Source: Rhodophyticola sp.
GTDB taxonomy: Bacteria > Pseudomonadota > Alphaproteobacteria > Rhodobacterales > Rhodobacteraceae
DNA length: 40,355 nt
Direction of reading: 5' to 3'
Assembly (NCBI GenBank): GCA_028279315.1
Contig: JANQNZ010000170.1
Span: forward strand, 1 to 40,355
The notes under the pieces are model-generated. The model was given only the letters and a program-made list of their open reading frames with translations, did no database searches and was not told where the DNA came from. Position 1 is the first letter of the stretch, and every line of letters begins with the position of its first letter. Position numbers and translations under genes: made by a program. This document shows, one piece after another, positions 29,567 to 38,475 of the stretch.

Positions 29567-29713
29567 CGGACAAGATCAATGTCCGCGTCGATGGCCCCAT
29601 TGAACCTCGACGATCTCGGCCCCAAGACCGAAGCCGTCAAGGATGCCCTTGCGCCTGGCCGCATTTCTCGATCTGCTGTCCTGACCCAGTTGCGCAACCA
29701 GAAGGACCATACC

Positions 29714-30583
29714 ATGGACGGCATTATCGCCGCGGTGCCAACGCCGATCGACGTGGATTTCTCGCCGATCAAAGCCGCGTTTTTGGAGCATTGCACCTGG
29801 GCGCTTTCCAATGGCTGCGACGGGCTGAACATCCTAGGCACAACCGGGGAAGCAAACTCCTTCCCCAGCGAGGCACGGGCCCAAGTGATGGGATGGGCGG
29901 CCACGGCCCTGCCGACGGATCGGCTGATGGTTGGCACCGGGACGCCATCGTTGGAAGAGACGATCCACCTGACCAGCCTTGCGGATGATCTTGGATACCC
30001 GGTCGCGCTCGTCCTACCACCTTACTACTACAAGCCCGCCAGCGACGAGGGGCTCTTGGCCTGGTATCGCGCGCTGCACCAGGCGCTTAGCGACCGCGCT
30101 ATCAGAATCTTCTTCTACAATTTCCCGCAGATGACCGGCTTCACAATCCCGGTGCCCGTGATCGCAGCCCTGGCGCGGGACCTGCCGGAGAGGTTTGCAG
30201 GCATCAAGGATTCTTCCGGGGATTTGGACTATTGCCGGGCGATCCGCGCCGCGGCGCCTCAGATGGATGTTTTTCCAAGCTCCGAAACGACGCTTGACCG
30301 CGTAGTTCAGGATGGGTTCGCAGGCTGCATCTCGGCCACGGTCAATATCACCGCACCGATCTGTGGCGAGGTTTGGCGCCACCGGGACGACCCGCCCGCG
30401 GATCAACTTGCCGAGCTTGATCGGCAGCGGAGTGCGATGGCCGGCCCAAACCTGATTGCCTCAGTGAAACATATGGTCGGCATTCGCTCTGAGGATGCCA
30501 ACTGGGGACGGGTCTTACCCCCGCTTCTGCCGCTGAGCGATGCGCAGGCGCGGTCCCTTCAAAGCGCGCTGAGCGGAGGCTAG
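29714..30583 (+). CDS. DapA / N-acetylneuraminate lyase family protein
   Basis: MDGIIAAVPTPIDVDFSPIKAAFLEHCTWALSNGCDGLNILGTTGEANSF...FFYNFPQMTGFTIP...FAGIKDSSGD (Schiff-base lysine). Confidence 0.9.
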   Translation: MDGIIAAVPTPIDVDFSPIKAAFLEHCTWALSNGCDGLNILGTTGEANSFPSEARAQVMGWAATALPTDRLMVGTGTPSLEETIHLTSLADDLGYPVALVLPPYYYKPASDEGLLAWYRALHQALSDRAIRIFFYNFPQMTGFTIPVPVIAALARDLPERFAGIKDSSGDLDYCRAIRAAAPQMDVFPSSETTLDRVVQDGFAGCISATVNITAPICGEVWRHRDDPPADQLAELDRQRSAMAGPNLIASVKHMVGIRSEDANWGRVLPPLLPLSDAQARSLQSALSGG

Positions 30584-31581
30584 TTCACCCGCGCGACCAC
30601 GTAGTCGGCAAGATCGGTCAGCATGTCTTTCAGGGCGTGATCGGGCAGAACACCCATCGCCTGTTTCGCCAGTTCCGCATAACGCAGCGCTTCGTCCCGG
30701 GTCTCTTCCAAGGTCCCGTGACGCCGGAGGAGCGCCATAGCCTCCTCCAAATCGCCATCCTCCTGACGACCTTTCTCGATGGTCCTGAGCCAGAATGCGC
30801 GCTCATCGGCATCGGCGCGCGCAATCGCGCGGATGACCGGCAGGGTCAGCTTCCGCTCCCGAAAATCGTCGCCGGTGTTTTTGCCCATCTCGCCCGTGGC
30901 CCCACCCCAATCCAGTAGGTCATCGACGATCTGAAAGCTCATCCCCAAGGCATCACCATAGGCGGCCAGCGCCCGGATCTGCGCCTCAGACACGCCTGAG
31001 ATCACACCGCCAACTTCGGTTGCCGCTTCGAACAAAGCCGCGGTTTTGCCGCGGATCACTTGGGTGTAGATGGCCTCCGTCGTCGCGACATTCTGCGCGG
31101 CGGTCAGTTGCAGGACCTCGCCTTCCGCAATCGTGGCCGCCGCGTTCGACAGGATGTCCAAGACCGTGATCGACCCGGTTTCCACCATCAATTGAAACGC
31201 CCGCGCAAACAGGTAATCGCCGACCAGAACCGAGGATTTGTTGTCCCAAAGCAGGTTGGCGGTGGGCCGCCCGCGCCGCTTCTGGCTTTCATCCACCACA
31301 TCGTCATGGAGGAGCGTCGCGGTATGGATGAACTCCACCGTCGCGGCCAGTTTCTGATGCGCCTCGCCCTCATAGCCACAGAGCCGCGCGGCGGCGAGTG
31401 TCATCATCGGGCGGATGCGTTTGCCGCCGGCTTCGACCAGATGGGCCGTCACTTCAGGGATGCGCGGGGCATGTTCGGACGCCATGCGTGACCGGATCAA
31501 CCCGTTCACAGCCTCCAAGTCCTCGGCCAAATAGGCACTCAAACGGTCATGGGGTTTTGTGGCGGCCTCATCCAGGCTCAT
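30580..31581 (-). CDS. Polyprenyl diphosphate synthase (ubiquinone side chain type)
   Basis: 333 aa; LLHDDVVDESQKRRGRPTAN and QIVDDLLDW aspartate-rich motifs, GKNTGDDFRERKLTLPVI. Confidence 0.95.
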   Translation of the reverse strand: MSLDEAATKPHDRLSAYLAEDLEAVNGLIRSRMASEHAPRIPEVTAHLVEAGGKRIRPMMTLAAARLCGYEGEAHQKLAATVEFIHTATLLHDDVVDESQKRRGRPTANLLWDNKSSVLVGDYLFARAFQLMVETGSITVLDILSNAAATIAEGEVLQLTAAQNVATTEAIYTQVIRGKTAALFEAATEVGGVISGVSEAQIRALAAYGDALGMSFQIVDDLLDWGGATGEMGKNTGDDFRERKLTLPVIRAIARADADERAFWLRTIEKGRQEDGDLEEAMALLRRHGTLEETRDEALRYAELAKQAMGVLPDHALKDMLTDLADYVVARVN

Positions 31582-31638
31582 TTCGGGCGATGCCTCTCTC
31601 TCTCGACAAGCACGCTTGGCCTGCCTAAATGCCTATTC

Positions 31639-31854
31639 ATGCAAGAAGTTCTGCGCAGCAATGACCCGACGATCATCGCCTTTGCAACGGCGCTTCTGTC
31701 AGGGGAGGATATAGAGTTCTTCGAGATGGACGTCCATATGAGCGTGCTGGAAGGCTCCATCGGCATTTTGCCGCGGCGCTTGATGGTGCGGCGGGCCGAT
31801 GCCTTTGCCGCCCGTGCGGTGCTGCGTGACAATGACCTCCACGTCACTGAATGA
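31639..31854 (+). CDS. DUF2007-type small protein
   Basis: MQEVLRSNDPTIIAFATALLSGEDIEFFEMDVHMSVLEGSIGILPRRLMVRRADAFAARAVL. Confidence 0.85.
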   Translation: MQEVLRSNDPTIIAFATALLSGEDIEFFEMDVHMSVLEGSIGILPRRLMVRRADAFAARAVLRDNDLHVTE

Positions 31855-31932
31855 GGTCTTCGTCATTGTGGGCAATGGCTCGGGATGCATCTCTAACCGC
31901 TGACCGCCCAGCTTCTCAGGCCAAGAGAACCA

Positions 31933-32139
31933 ATGCACATGAGCGATAGCATCTTCATTTTCTTGGGGGTTTTACTCTTTCTGTTTGCGATTTTCCTCAA
32001 GTTTTATGGGCGCAGAAAGCTGCGAGAATTAGAATCTAGCGAGGATCGAAAGCGGCTTGCTCGGCGATACGGTAGAATACTGAACTCACTTATCGTTATC
32101 CTGTTTCTTGCCGGGCTTCTCGAAGCGTTAATGAGGTAA
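31933..32139 (+). CDS. Hypothetical small membrane protein
   Basis: 68 aa, two hydrophobic segments (IFIFLGVLLFLFAIFLKFY; LIVILFLAGLLEAL) around a basic linker; markedly more A/T-rich than its neighbours. Confidence 0.65.
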   Translation: MHMSDSIFIFLGVLLFLFAIFLKFYGRRKLRELESSEDRKRLARRYGRILNSLIVILFLAGLLEALMR

Positions 32140-32142
32140 ATG

Positions 32143-32922
32143 ATGACCCAGTCTGTCGACCCAAATGTGATCGATGAGGCGCTGACTCGCGACGGGTTTC
32201 TCAGCGGGCGGGTTCAGGTCTGGCAACCGAAAACGGGTTACCGCGCTGCAACCGATCCGGTGTTTCTGGCCGCCGCCTGCCCGGCCAAGCCCGGCGACAC
32301 GGTGTTGGAGCTTGGTTGTGGCGTGGGCGTGGCGAGCCTGTGCCTGGCGGCACGGGTCGAGGGGCTGCGGCTCACGGGCGTGGACCAACAGGCGCCTTAC
32401 GCCGATCTCGCCCGGCGGAACGCAGCGGCGGCGGGCCAGGATTTCGAGGTGATCGAGGCCGATCTGGCCGATCTTCCCATACCGATCCGGCAGCAGAGCT
32501 TCACCCATGTCATCGCCAACCCGCCTTACTTTCACGCCGGCGGGGGCACGCCCGCCACCGACCCAGGGCGCGAGGCCGCGTTGCGCGAGGCAACGCCGCT
32601 TGGCACCTGGGTTGAGGTGGCAGGCAAACGTCTGGCCCCGAAAGGCTGGCTGACCCTGATCCAAAGCGCGGAGCGGCTGCCCGAGCTTTTGGGCCTTCTC
32701 GCCCCCGCTTTTGGCGCGATCTCGGTCCTGCCGCTCGCCCCGAGGATCGGGCGCCCGGGGGCCCGTGTCCTTCTCAAAGCGCAGAAATCGGGGCGGGCGC
32801 CTTTCCAATTGCTGCCGCCGCTCATCCTCCATCAGGGTGCGACGCACAGCCAGGACGGCGATGACTACACGCCCGAGGCCCGCGCCATTCTGCGCGACGG
32901 CGCCGCCCTCCCCTGGCGCTGA
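32143..32922 (+). CDS. tRNA1(Val) adenine-N6 methyltransferase-like (TrmN6/YfiC family)
   Basis: VWQPKTGYRAATDPVFLAAACPAKPGDTVLELGCGVGVASLCLAARV; catalytic NPPYF. Confidence 0.88.
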   Translation: MTQSVDPNVIDEALTRDGFLSGRVQVWQPKTGYRAATDPVFLAAACPAKPGDTVLELGCGVGVASLCLAARVEGLRLTGVDQQAPYADLARRNAAAAGQDFEVIEADLADLPIPIRQQSFTHVIANPPYFHAGGGTPATDPGREAALREATPLGTWVEVAGKRLAPKGWLTLIQSAERLPELLGLLAPAFGAISVLPLAPRIGRPGARVLLKAQKSGRAPFQLLPPLILHQGATHSQDGDDYTPEARAILRDGAALPWR

Positions 32923-33033
32923 GACCCTCTTTCTCTCAAATTAGCGCTTTCCTATCGGAAACGCCGCGTGACACGACTCACTTCCTATGGTCCCATAGTC
33001 ACGCTGTTGTCACATACGAGAGGAGGACACCGG

Positions 33034-33198
33034 ATGTCGCTAGGCGCCCATCTTCAGGAATTGCGGAAAAAGCACGAACACCTCTCCGAGCAGGTCGAAG
33101 CAGCACAACGCAATCCCGGCATGGACGAGCTTGCAATTCGCGACCTCAAGAAACAGAAACTGCGCTTGAAGGAAGAGATCAGCCGTCTCGACAGTTAG
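33034..33198 (+). CDS. DUF465 (YdcH-like) small protein
   Basis: MSLGAHLQELRKKHEHLSEQVEAAQRNPGMDELAIRDLKKQKLRLKEEISRLDS; preceded by AGGAGG-type SD. Confidence 0.9.
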   Translation: MSLGAHLQELRKKHEHLSEQVEAAQRNPGMDELAIRDLKKQKLRLKEEISRLDS

Positions 33199-33392
33199 GC
33201 GGCAACAAGACCAGTTTGAAACACCAACGCCCGCCAAGGCGGCGTCGCTGCATGGTTTGGGTTGGGAAGAGAGAACAGCTTTTCGGCGGGACTGCGCCTG
33301 AAGCGGGCTTTCGCAGCTTTGCCCGAGTTCATCCCGCACCAACCCCCTTCTCTATCCCATAAATATGGCCGCCGGAGGCATCCGACCGCCCC

Positions 33393-34343
33393 TTACCGCG
33401 CCACATCCGCCGCAGCCACGAACTCCCGGCCTTTGCGGTATTCGTCGAGTGACGCCACCTCTCCATCCATCCACTCCAAAAACGCCGCGACCTGAGGCTT
33501 TGTCTCAGCGCCCATTGGGCAGACGAAGCGGTAATGCGCCTCTGTTGTCAGCCCCAAGGGAAAGGGGGCCACGAGACGCCCTTCGCTCAGATCCTTCGCG
33601 GTCAGGGGGATCCGGCCCAAGACCACGCCGCCGCCCGATGCGGCGGCGTCAATCGCGTGATCGGCCTGGTTGAAACTGGCGGCGATCTCCGGCGTTTGCT
33701 CCAACCCCGCCGCGCGGAACCAGGCCGGCCAATCGATTGCCGGCCTCAGGAATTTCGTGTCCAACTGATCCAGAAGCGGCGCGCCGACCAGGCTTTCTGG
33801 GGTTGGATATTGCTCGGCCAGGGCCGGGTGCATCATCGGGGTTACCCAATCCGCGATGATCCGTTTGGAGAACAACCCGTCATCGTCGCGCCCGCCCATG
33901 CCAAAGCGGATCGCCACATCCACATCATCGCGGTCGAAGTCGAGAATGCGGAGCGTGGCGGAGAACCGGAATTCGATCTCGGGGTGTTTCTGCGCGAAGT
34001 CAAACAGCCGCGGCGCCAGCCATTTTGCGGTGAAGGCCGGTCCCGCCGTGACCGACAGCGTGGTGTCATCGCTGACCCGCCTTGTCGCACGCCAGGCGGC
34101 GATCAGTCCCGCAAAGCTCGGGCCCGTTCCCGCGGCCAGAACCCGCCCTGCCTCGGTCAGCTCAACCGCACGGTTCAGACGATGGAAGACCGGTTCGCCC
34201 AGATGTTCTTCAAGCGATTTGATCTGAAAGCTGAGCGCGGCAGGGGTCACGTTCAACTCCTCCGCGGCTTTGGCAAAGCTCATATGGCGCGCGGCGGCGT
34301 CGAAGGCGCGCAAGGCGGTTAACGGGGGCAGATAGTCACTCAT
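33393..34343 (-). CDS. LysR family regulator (GcvA-like)
   Basis: MSDYLPPLTALRAFDAAARHMSFAKAAEELNVTPAALSFQIKSLEEHLGEPVFHRLNRAVELTEAG. Confidence 0.95.
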   Translation of the reverse strand: MSDYLPPLTALRAFDAAARHMSFAKAAEELNVTPAALSFQIKSLEEHLGEPVFHRLNRAVELTEAGRVLAAGTGPSFAGLIAAWRATRRVSDDTTLSVTAGPAFTAKWLAPRLFDFAQKHPEIEFRFSATLRILDFDRDDVDVAIRFGMGGRDDDGLFSKRIIADWVTPMMHPALAEQYPTPESLVGAPLLDQLDTKFLRPAIDWPAWFRAAGLEQTPEIAASFNQADHAIDAAASGGGVVLGRIPLTAKDLSEGRLVAPFPLGLTTEAHYRFVCPMGAETKPQVAAFLEWMDGEVASLDEYRKGREFVAAADVAR

Positions 34344-34454
34344 AGATACTTAAGTATAGCTTAACCGAACACTTGAAAAGTCTCGTTTGTCGCAAGCAGG
34401 GAAAAGGCCCATCTTTAGGTCAGTTCAGAATTACTCAAACCCAAGAGGTCCCCG

Positions 34455-34598
34455 ATGTTCCAGATCACCGCCAACAGCGCCGCCAAAGCCGCCTTCGAAC
34501 TGGCCCATGAAACCCGCGGCACCGCGCTCCGCCGCGCTGTCGAGCATTTGTTCAGCCGCCCGGCAGACCGCGCCCCAAAGGCCCACCCCGCCGAATAA
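34455..34598 (+). CDS. Small 47-aa hypothetical protein
   Basis: Not in the ORF track; I read MFQITANSAAKAAFELAHETRGTALRRAVEHLFSRPADRAPKAHPAE*, preceded by AAGAGG and followed by a strong terminator. Confidence 0.6.
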   Translation: MFQITANSAAKAAFELAHETRGTALRRAVEHLFSRPADRAPKAHPAE

Positions 34599-34602
34599 CG
34601 CA

Positions 34603-34632
34603 AAAGACCCCGCCGATCTCAGCGGGGTCTTT
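34603..34632. terminator. Bidirectional rho-independent terminator
   Basis: AAAGACCCCGC - CGATCTCA - GCGGGGTCTTT, between convergent genes (small ORF and phaB). Confidence 0.9.
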
Positions 34633-34652
34633 GATTGCGAAGGCGGTCCCGC

Positions 34653-35378
34653 TCAGACGAAGAACTGCGCCCCGTTGGCGGAAATCGTCGACCCGTTGAT
34701 GAAGCCCGACTCGTCGGAGGCCAAGAACACCACGCAGCGCGCGATCTCTTCCGGTTCCCCCAAACGGCCCGCCGGGATCTGCGGGATGATCTTGGAATTC
34801 AGCACATCCTCAGGGATCGCACGCACCATCTCTGTCCCGATATAACCCGGGCAGATCGCATTTGCGGTGATCCCCGCGCGCGCGCCTTCCTGCGCAAGCG
34901 ATTTCACGATCCCCAGATCGCCGGCTTTCGTGGCCGCATAATTCACCTGCCCCGCTTGGCCTTTCTGTCCGTTGATCGAAGAGATCACGATAACCCGGCC
35001 AAATTTGCGCTCCCGCATCCCCGGCCAGACCGGATGAACGGTGTTAAAGACCCCGGTCAGATTGGTGGCAATGACCTCATTCCACTGCTCCGGGGTCATC
35101 CGGTGGAACATGGCGTCCCGGGTGATCCCGGCATTGGCCACAACCACGTCGATCGGCCCAAGATCAGCTTCGACCTGGGCGATGCCAGCCGCCGAAGCCT
35201 CATAATCCGCGGCGTTCCATTTGTAGGTCTTGATACCGGTTTCCGCGGTGAAGGCGGCGGCCTTTTCGTCATTGCCCGCATAGGTCGCGGCCACCTCATA
35301 CCCGTCGGCTTTCAGCGCTTTCGAGATCGCCTCCCCAATGCCCCGGCTGCCGCCGGTAACCAATGCTACACGTCCCAT
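34653..35378 (-). CDS. phaB: Acetoacetyl-CoA reductase
   Basis: MGRVALVTGGSRGIGEAISKALKADGYEVAATYAGNDEKAAAF...MFHRMTPEQWNEVIATNLTGVFNT...INGQKGQAGQVNYAATKAG. Confidence 0.95.
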   Translation of the reverse strand: MGRVALVTGGSRGIGEAISKALKADGYEVAATYAGNDEKAAAFTAETGIKTYKWNAADYEASAAGIAQVEADLGPIDVVVANAGITRDAMFHRMTPEQWNEVIATNLTGVFNTVHPVWPGMRERKFGRVIVISSINGQKGQAGQVNYAATKAGDLGIVKSLAQEGARAGITANAICPGYIGTEMVRAIPEDVLNSKIIPQIPAGRLGEPEEIARCVVFLASDESGFINGSTISANGAQFFV

Positions 35379-35432
35379 CCTTTGTCTCTCCTAACCCATG
35401 TCGTTGTAATGATGTTAGCGATGAACCGGAGT

Positions 35433-35455
35433 GCGGCGCAACATTATTGCGCCGC
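35433..35455. promoter_or_regulatory. Perfect hairpin between phaA and phaB
   Basis: GCGGCGCAA - CATTA - TTGCGCCGC, 9-bp stem, 5-nt loop, no T tract. Confidence 0.75.
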
Positions 35456-35475
35456 GAGCGTCGGTCATCACCGCA

Positions 35476-36651
35476 TCAGTCCCGCGCCACGCAAAGCGCC
35501 ACACCCATGCCACCGCCGATGCAGAGCGTGGCGAGGCCTTTCTTGGCATCGCGGCGCTTCATCTCGAACAGAAGCGTGTTCAGAACCCGCGCGCCCGAGG
35601 CGCCGATCGGGTGGCCGATGGCAATGGCGCCGCCGTTCACATTCACGATCTCGGGGTTCCAACCCATATCTTTGTTGACCGCACAGGCCTGCGCCGCGAA
35701 AGCCTCATTGGCTTCGACCAGGTCCAGGTCGTCCACCTTCCACCCGGCTTTATCCAGCGCCTTGCGGGAGGCATAGATCGGCCCCACCCCCATGATCGCG
35801 GGGTCAAGCCCGGCGGTGGCATAGCTCGCGATCCGGGCCAAAGGCTCGATCCCACGTTTCTCGGCCTCCTCGGCGGACATCAGCAGTGTCGCCGCAGCGC
35901 CGTCGTTCAACCCCGAGGCGTTGGCCGCGGTGACTGAGCCGTCTTTGGTGAAGGCCGGGCGCAGCTTCTGCATCGCCTCGATCGTGGCGCCGTGGCGGAT
36001 ATACTCGTCTTTGTCCACGACAATATCGCCTTTGCGCGTCGAAACGGTGAAGGCCGCGATTTCATCGTCGAACTTGCCCGCGTTCTGCGCCGCTTCGGCT
36101 TTGTTTTGCGAGGCAACCGCGAACTCATCCTGCTGATCCCGGCTGATCTGCCATTTCTCGGCGACGTTTTCGGCGGTCTGACCCATGTGATAGCCGTTGA
36201 ACGCGTCCCACAGCCCGTCCCTGATCATCGTGTCGACATATTTCATGTCGCCCATCTTCTGACCCTGGCGCATGGCCGCGGCATGGGGCGAAAGCGACAT
36301 GCTTTCCTGCCCGCCCGCGGCGACAATTGTGGCGTCGCCCAACATGATATGCTGGGCCCCAAGCGCCACGGCGCGCAGGCCCGAGCCGCAAACCTGGTTG
36401 ATGCCCCAAGCCGCGCTTTCCTGCGGGAAACCGGCATTGATATGGGCCTGGCGGGCGGGGTTCTGGCCTTGGGCGGCGGTCAAGACCTGGCCTAGGATCG
36501 TCTCCGATACCTCTGCCTTATCCACGCCCGCGCGCTCCACCACCGCCTCCAGAACGGCGGTGCCCAGATCATGGGCGGGCGTATTGGCGAAAGAGCCCAG
36601 GAAGCTCCCCACAGGGGTACGGGCGGCAGAGGCGATGACGACATTGGTCAT
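35476..36651 (-). CDS. phaA: Acetyl-CoA C-acetyltransferase (beta-ketothiolase)
   Basis: [30 protein letters not shown]...[16 protein letters not shown]...[21 protein letters not shown]...[14 protein letters not shown]. Confidence 0.96.
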   Translation of the reverse strand: MTNVVIASAARTPVGSFLGSFANTPAHDLGTAVLEAVVERAGVDKAEVSETILGQVLTAAQGQNPARQAHINAGFPQESAAWGINQVCGSGLRAVALGAQHIMLGDATIVAAGGQESMSLSPHAAAMRQGQKMGDMKYVDTMIRDGLWDAFNGYHMGQTAENVAEKWQISRDQQDEFAVASQNKAEAAQNAGKFDDEIAAFTVSTRKGDIVVDKDEYIRHGATIEAMQKLRPAFTKDGSVTAANASGLNDGAAATLLMSAEEAEKRGIEPLARIASYATAGLDPAIMGVGPIYASRKALDKAGWKVDDLDLVEANEAFAAQACAVNKDMGWNPEIVNVNGGAIAIGHPIGASGARVLNTLLFEMKRRDAKKGLATLCIGGGMGVALCVARD

Positions 36652-36826
36652 GGATCGAATCCCTTTTGGTTGGCCACGCGACGGGGCAAGCGCACCACGC
36701 CCGCGCGCGCAAAGAAACAACAGGCGGCAGTTGGGGCGGTCATAGGCACTCCGCCCGCCGTCCACAACTGACACGGTGTCTCAGGCCGGAGGGGGATTCA
36801 ACCCTAGGGTGTGAAGGGGGTGTCGG

Positions 36827-37672
36827 TCAGGCCGTAAGAAGGTCGCCCTTTTTCGCCTTCCACGGCGGCGACAGGCTGGGGGCCGCGAAGAAATACCCTT
36901 GCAGGCAATCGACCCCATGATCGACGAGCCATTGGGCATCTTCCCGGGTCTCCACCGCTTCTGAGACGGCCACCATCTCAAAATGCCGGGCGATGGCAAA
37001 AAGCGCCTCACTCAGCACCTGGTTGTCGGCATCTTCGCTTACGTTTTGGGAGAACTGCCCATCGATTTTGATGATGTCGAAACAGAACTCCTTCAGATGT
37101 CGAAACGCCGTCTGCCCGGCGCCGAAATCATCCAAGGCAAAGGTGATGCCCTTGTCCTGCATATCTTCCATGAAGATGCCAACGATCTCGGGCATCTGCA
37201 TGGCCGAGCTTTCGGTGATCTCAAGAATCAATCGCTCCACCACATCGGGGTGCAGCCGTATGAATTTCTTCAGAATATTCATCCAGCTTGGATAGCCAAT
37301 AGAGCGTGCCGACATATTGATCGAGAGGCGCAGGGATGGGTTGGCGCGGAGCGTCTTTAACCCCGTGGACAAGGCCGCACAGTCGATCTTGCGACCCAGT
37401 TCCTCATCCTCCACAACCCCCATGAAATCGCCCGCGGGGATTGTCCGCCCAGTTTCATCAAAGAGCCGGATCAACCCTTCGTAGAAGGCCACCGGGTTCC
37501 CCGCCCGTGCCGACACAATCGGCTGGAACGCCAGGGCAACATTGCCTGTGCTGAGGGCCTGTTTCACCATGGCCATCGTGCCCCTGTCCCGCTCGGACGT
37601 GGCATAATCCAGGGGGTTTTCGCCCTCGTCCATCTGAAACCGACGCCTTTGCCGCTGCATCACTCTCTCCAT
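36827..37672 (-). CDS. EAL-domain (cyclic di-GMP phosphodiesterase-like) protein
   Basis: FYEGLIRLFD (EAL variant EGL), LSINMSARS, LEITESSAM, FALDDFGAGQTAF, IKIDGQF, VSEAVET. Confidence 0.9.
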   Translation of the reverse strand: MERVMQRQRRRFQMDEGENPLDYATSERDRGTMAMVKQALSTGNVALAFQPIVSARAGNPVAFYEGLIRLFDETGRTIPAGDFMGVVEDEELGRKIDCAALSTGLKTLRANPSLRLSINMSARSIGYPSWMNILKKFIRLHPDVVERLILEITESSAMQMPEIVGIFMEDMQDKGITFALDDFGAGQTAFRHLKEFCFDIIKIDGQFSQNVSEDADNQVLSEALFAIARHFEMVAVSEAVETREDAQWLVDHGVDCLQGYFFAAPSLSPPWKAKKGDLLTA

Positions 37673-37763
37673 TGACCATCTTGGCGTTGATGCGTCAAAA
37701 GCCCTTAAGGAGCGATGAAGATTCCCATTTTGTTCTAATTTGCAGGGATTTCAGGGCGGGTAG

Positions 37764-38345
37764 ATGTCAGAGGTGAATAAACGCTGCGGCTGGTGCGGGT
37801 CCGAGCCGATCTATGTGGCCTATCACGACCAGGAATGGGGTGTGCCGGAATATGACAGCCGCGCACTGTGGGAGAAGCTGATCCTCGACGGCTTCCAAGC
37901 GGGCCTCAGCTGGATCACCATCCTGAAGAAGCGCGAGAATTTCCGCGCGGCCTTCAACGGCTTCGACCCCAATGAGATCGCCACCTGGGGGGAGGCGGAG
38001 GTCGCGCGCCTCCTCCAAAACCCCGGCATCATCCGCCACAGGGGCAAGATTGAAGCCACCATCACGAACGCCCGCGCCTGGCAGACAATCGAACAGGCCC
38101 AAGGTTTCGATCAGTTCTTATGGGGCTATCTCGACGGCAAACCGCTGCAAAACACCTGGCGCAGTTTGGATGAGGTTCCGGCCTATACCGATCTCAGTAC
38201 GCAAATCTCGAAAGATCTGAAGAAAGCCGGGTTCCGCTTCTGCGGCCCCACCATCGTCTATGCCGCGATGCAAGCCATGGGGCTTGTGAATGATCACCTC
38301 ATCACCTGCCCGCGCCATGCCGAGGTGGCCGCGCTGGCCCGATGA
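37764..38345 (+). CDS. tag: DNA-3-methyladenine glycosylase I
   Basis: RCGWCGSEPIYVAYHDQEWGVPEYDSRALWEKLILDGFQAGLSWITILKKRENFRAAF...FRFCGPTIVYAAMQAMGLVNDHLITCPRH. Confidence 0.95.
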   Translation: MSEVNKRCGWCGSEPIYVAYHDQEWGVPEYDSRALWEKLILDGFQAGLSWITILKKRENFRAAFNGFDPNEIATWGEAEVARLLQNPGIIRHRGKIEATITNARAWQTIEQAQGFDQFLWGYLDGKPLQNTWRSLDEVPAYTDLSTQISKDLKKAGFRFCGPTIVYAAMQAMGLVNDHLITCPRHAEVAALAR

Positions 38346-38363
38346 CCTTTGGCAGGGGTGCCG

Positions 38364-38424
38364 CTTTCTTTGCTTCCCAAATACCTCCGGGGGAGCGCCG
38401 CAAGGCGCGGGGGCAGCGCCCCCT
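38364..38424. repeat. Intergenic hairpin repeat of the type common in Rhodobacteraceae
   Basis: TTTCTTTGCTTCCCAAATACCTCCGGGGGAGCGCCGCAAGGCGCGGGGGCAGCGCCCCCT with two adjacent hairpins (GCGCC-GCAA-GGCGC and GGGGGC-AGC-GCCCCC). Family resemblance from memory, not searched. Confidence 0.65.
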
Positions 38425-38475
38425 ATGATCCCGGTCTAAACCTCGGCAAATGAGGGTCCGTCGCGCGGTCTTGTC

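Noticed and set aside
29579-29713. Upstream extension of the DapA-family ORF (MSASMAPLNLDDLGPKTEAVKDALAPGRISRS...)
   Set aside because: Family homology starts at MDGIIAAVPTPIDV; the extension has no known counterpart and is more likely spacer, though a decayed fragment cannot be excluded.
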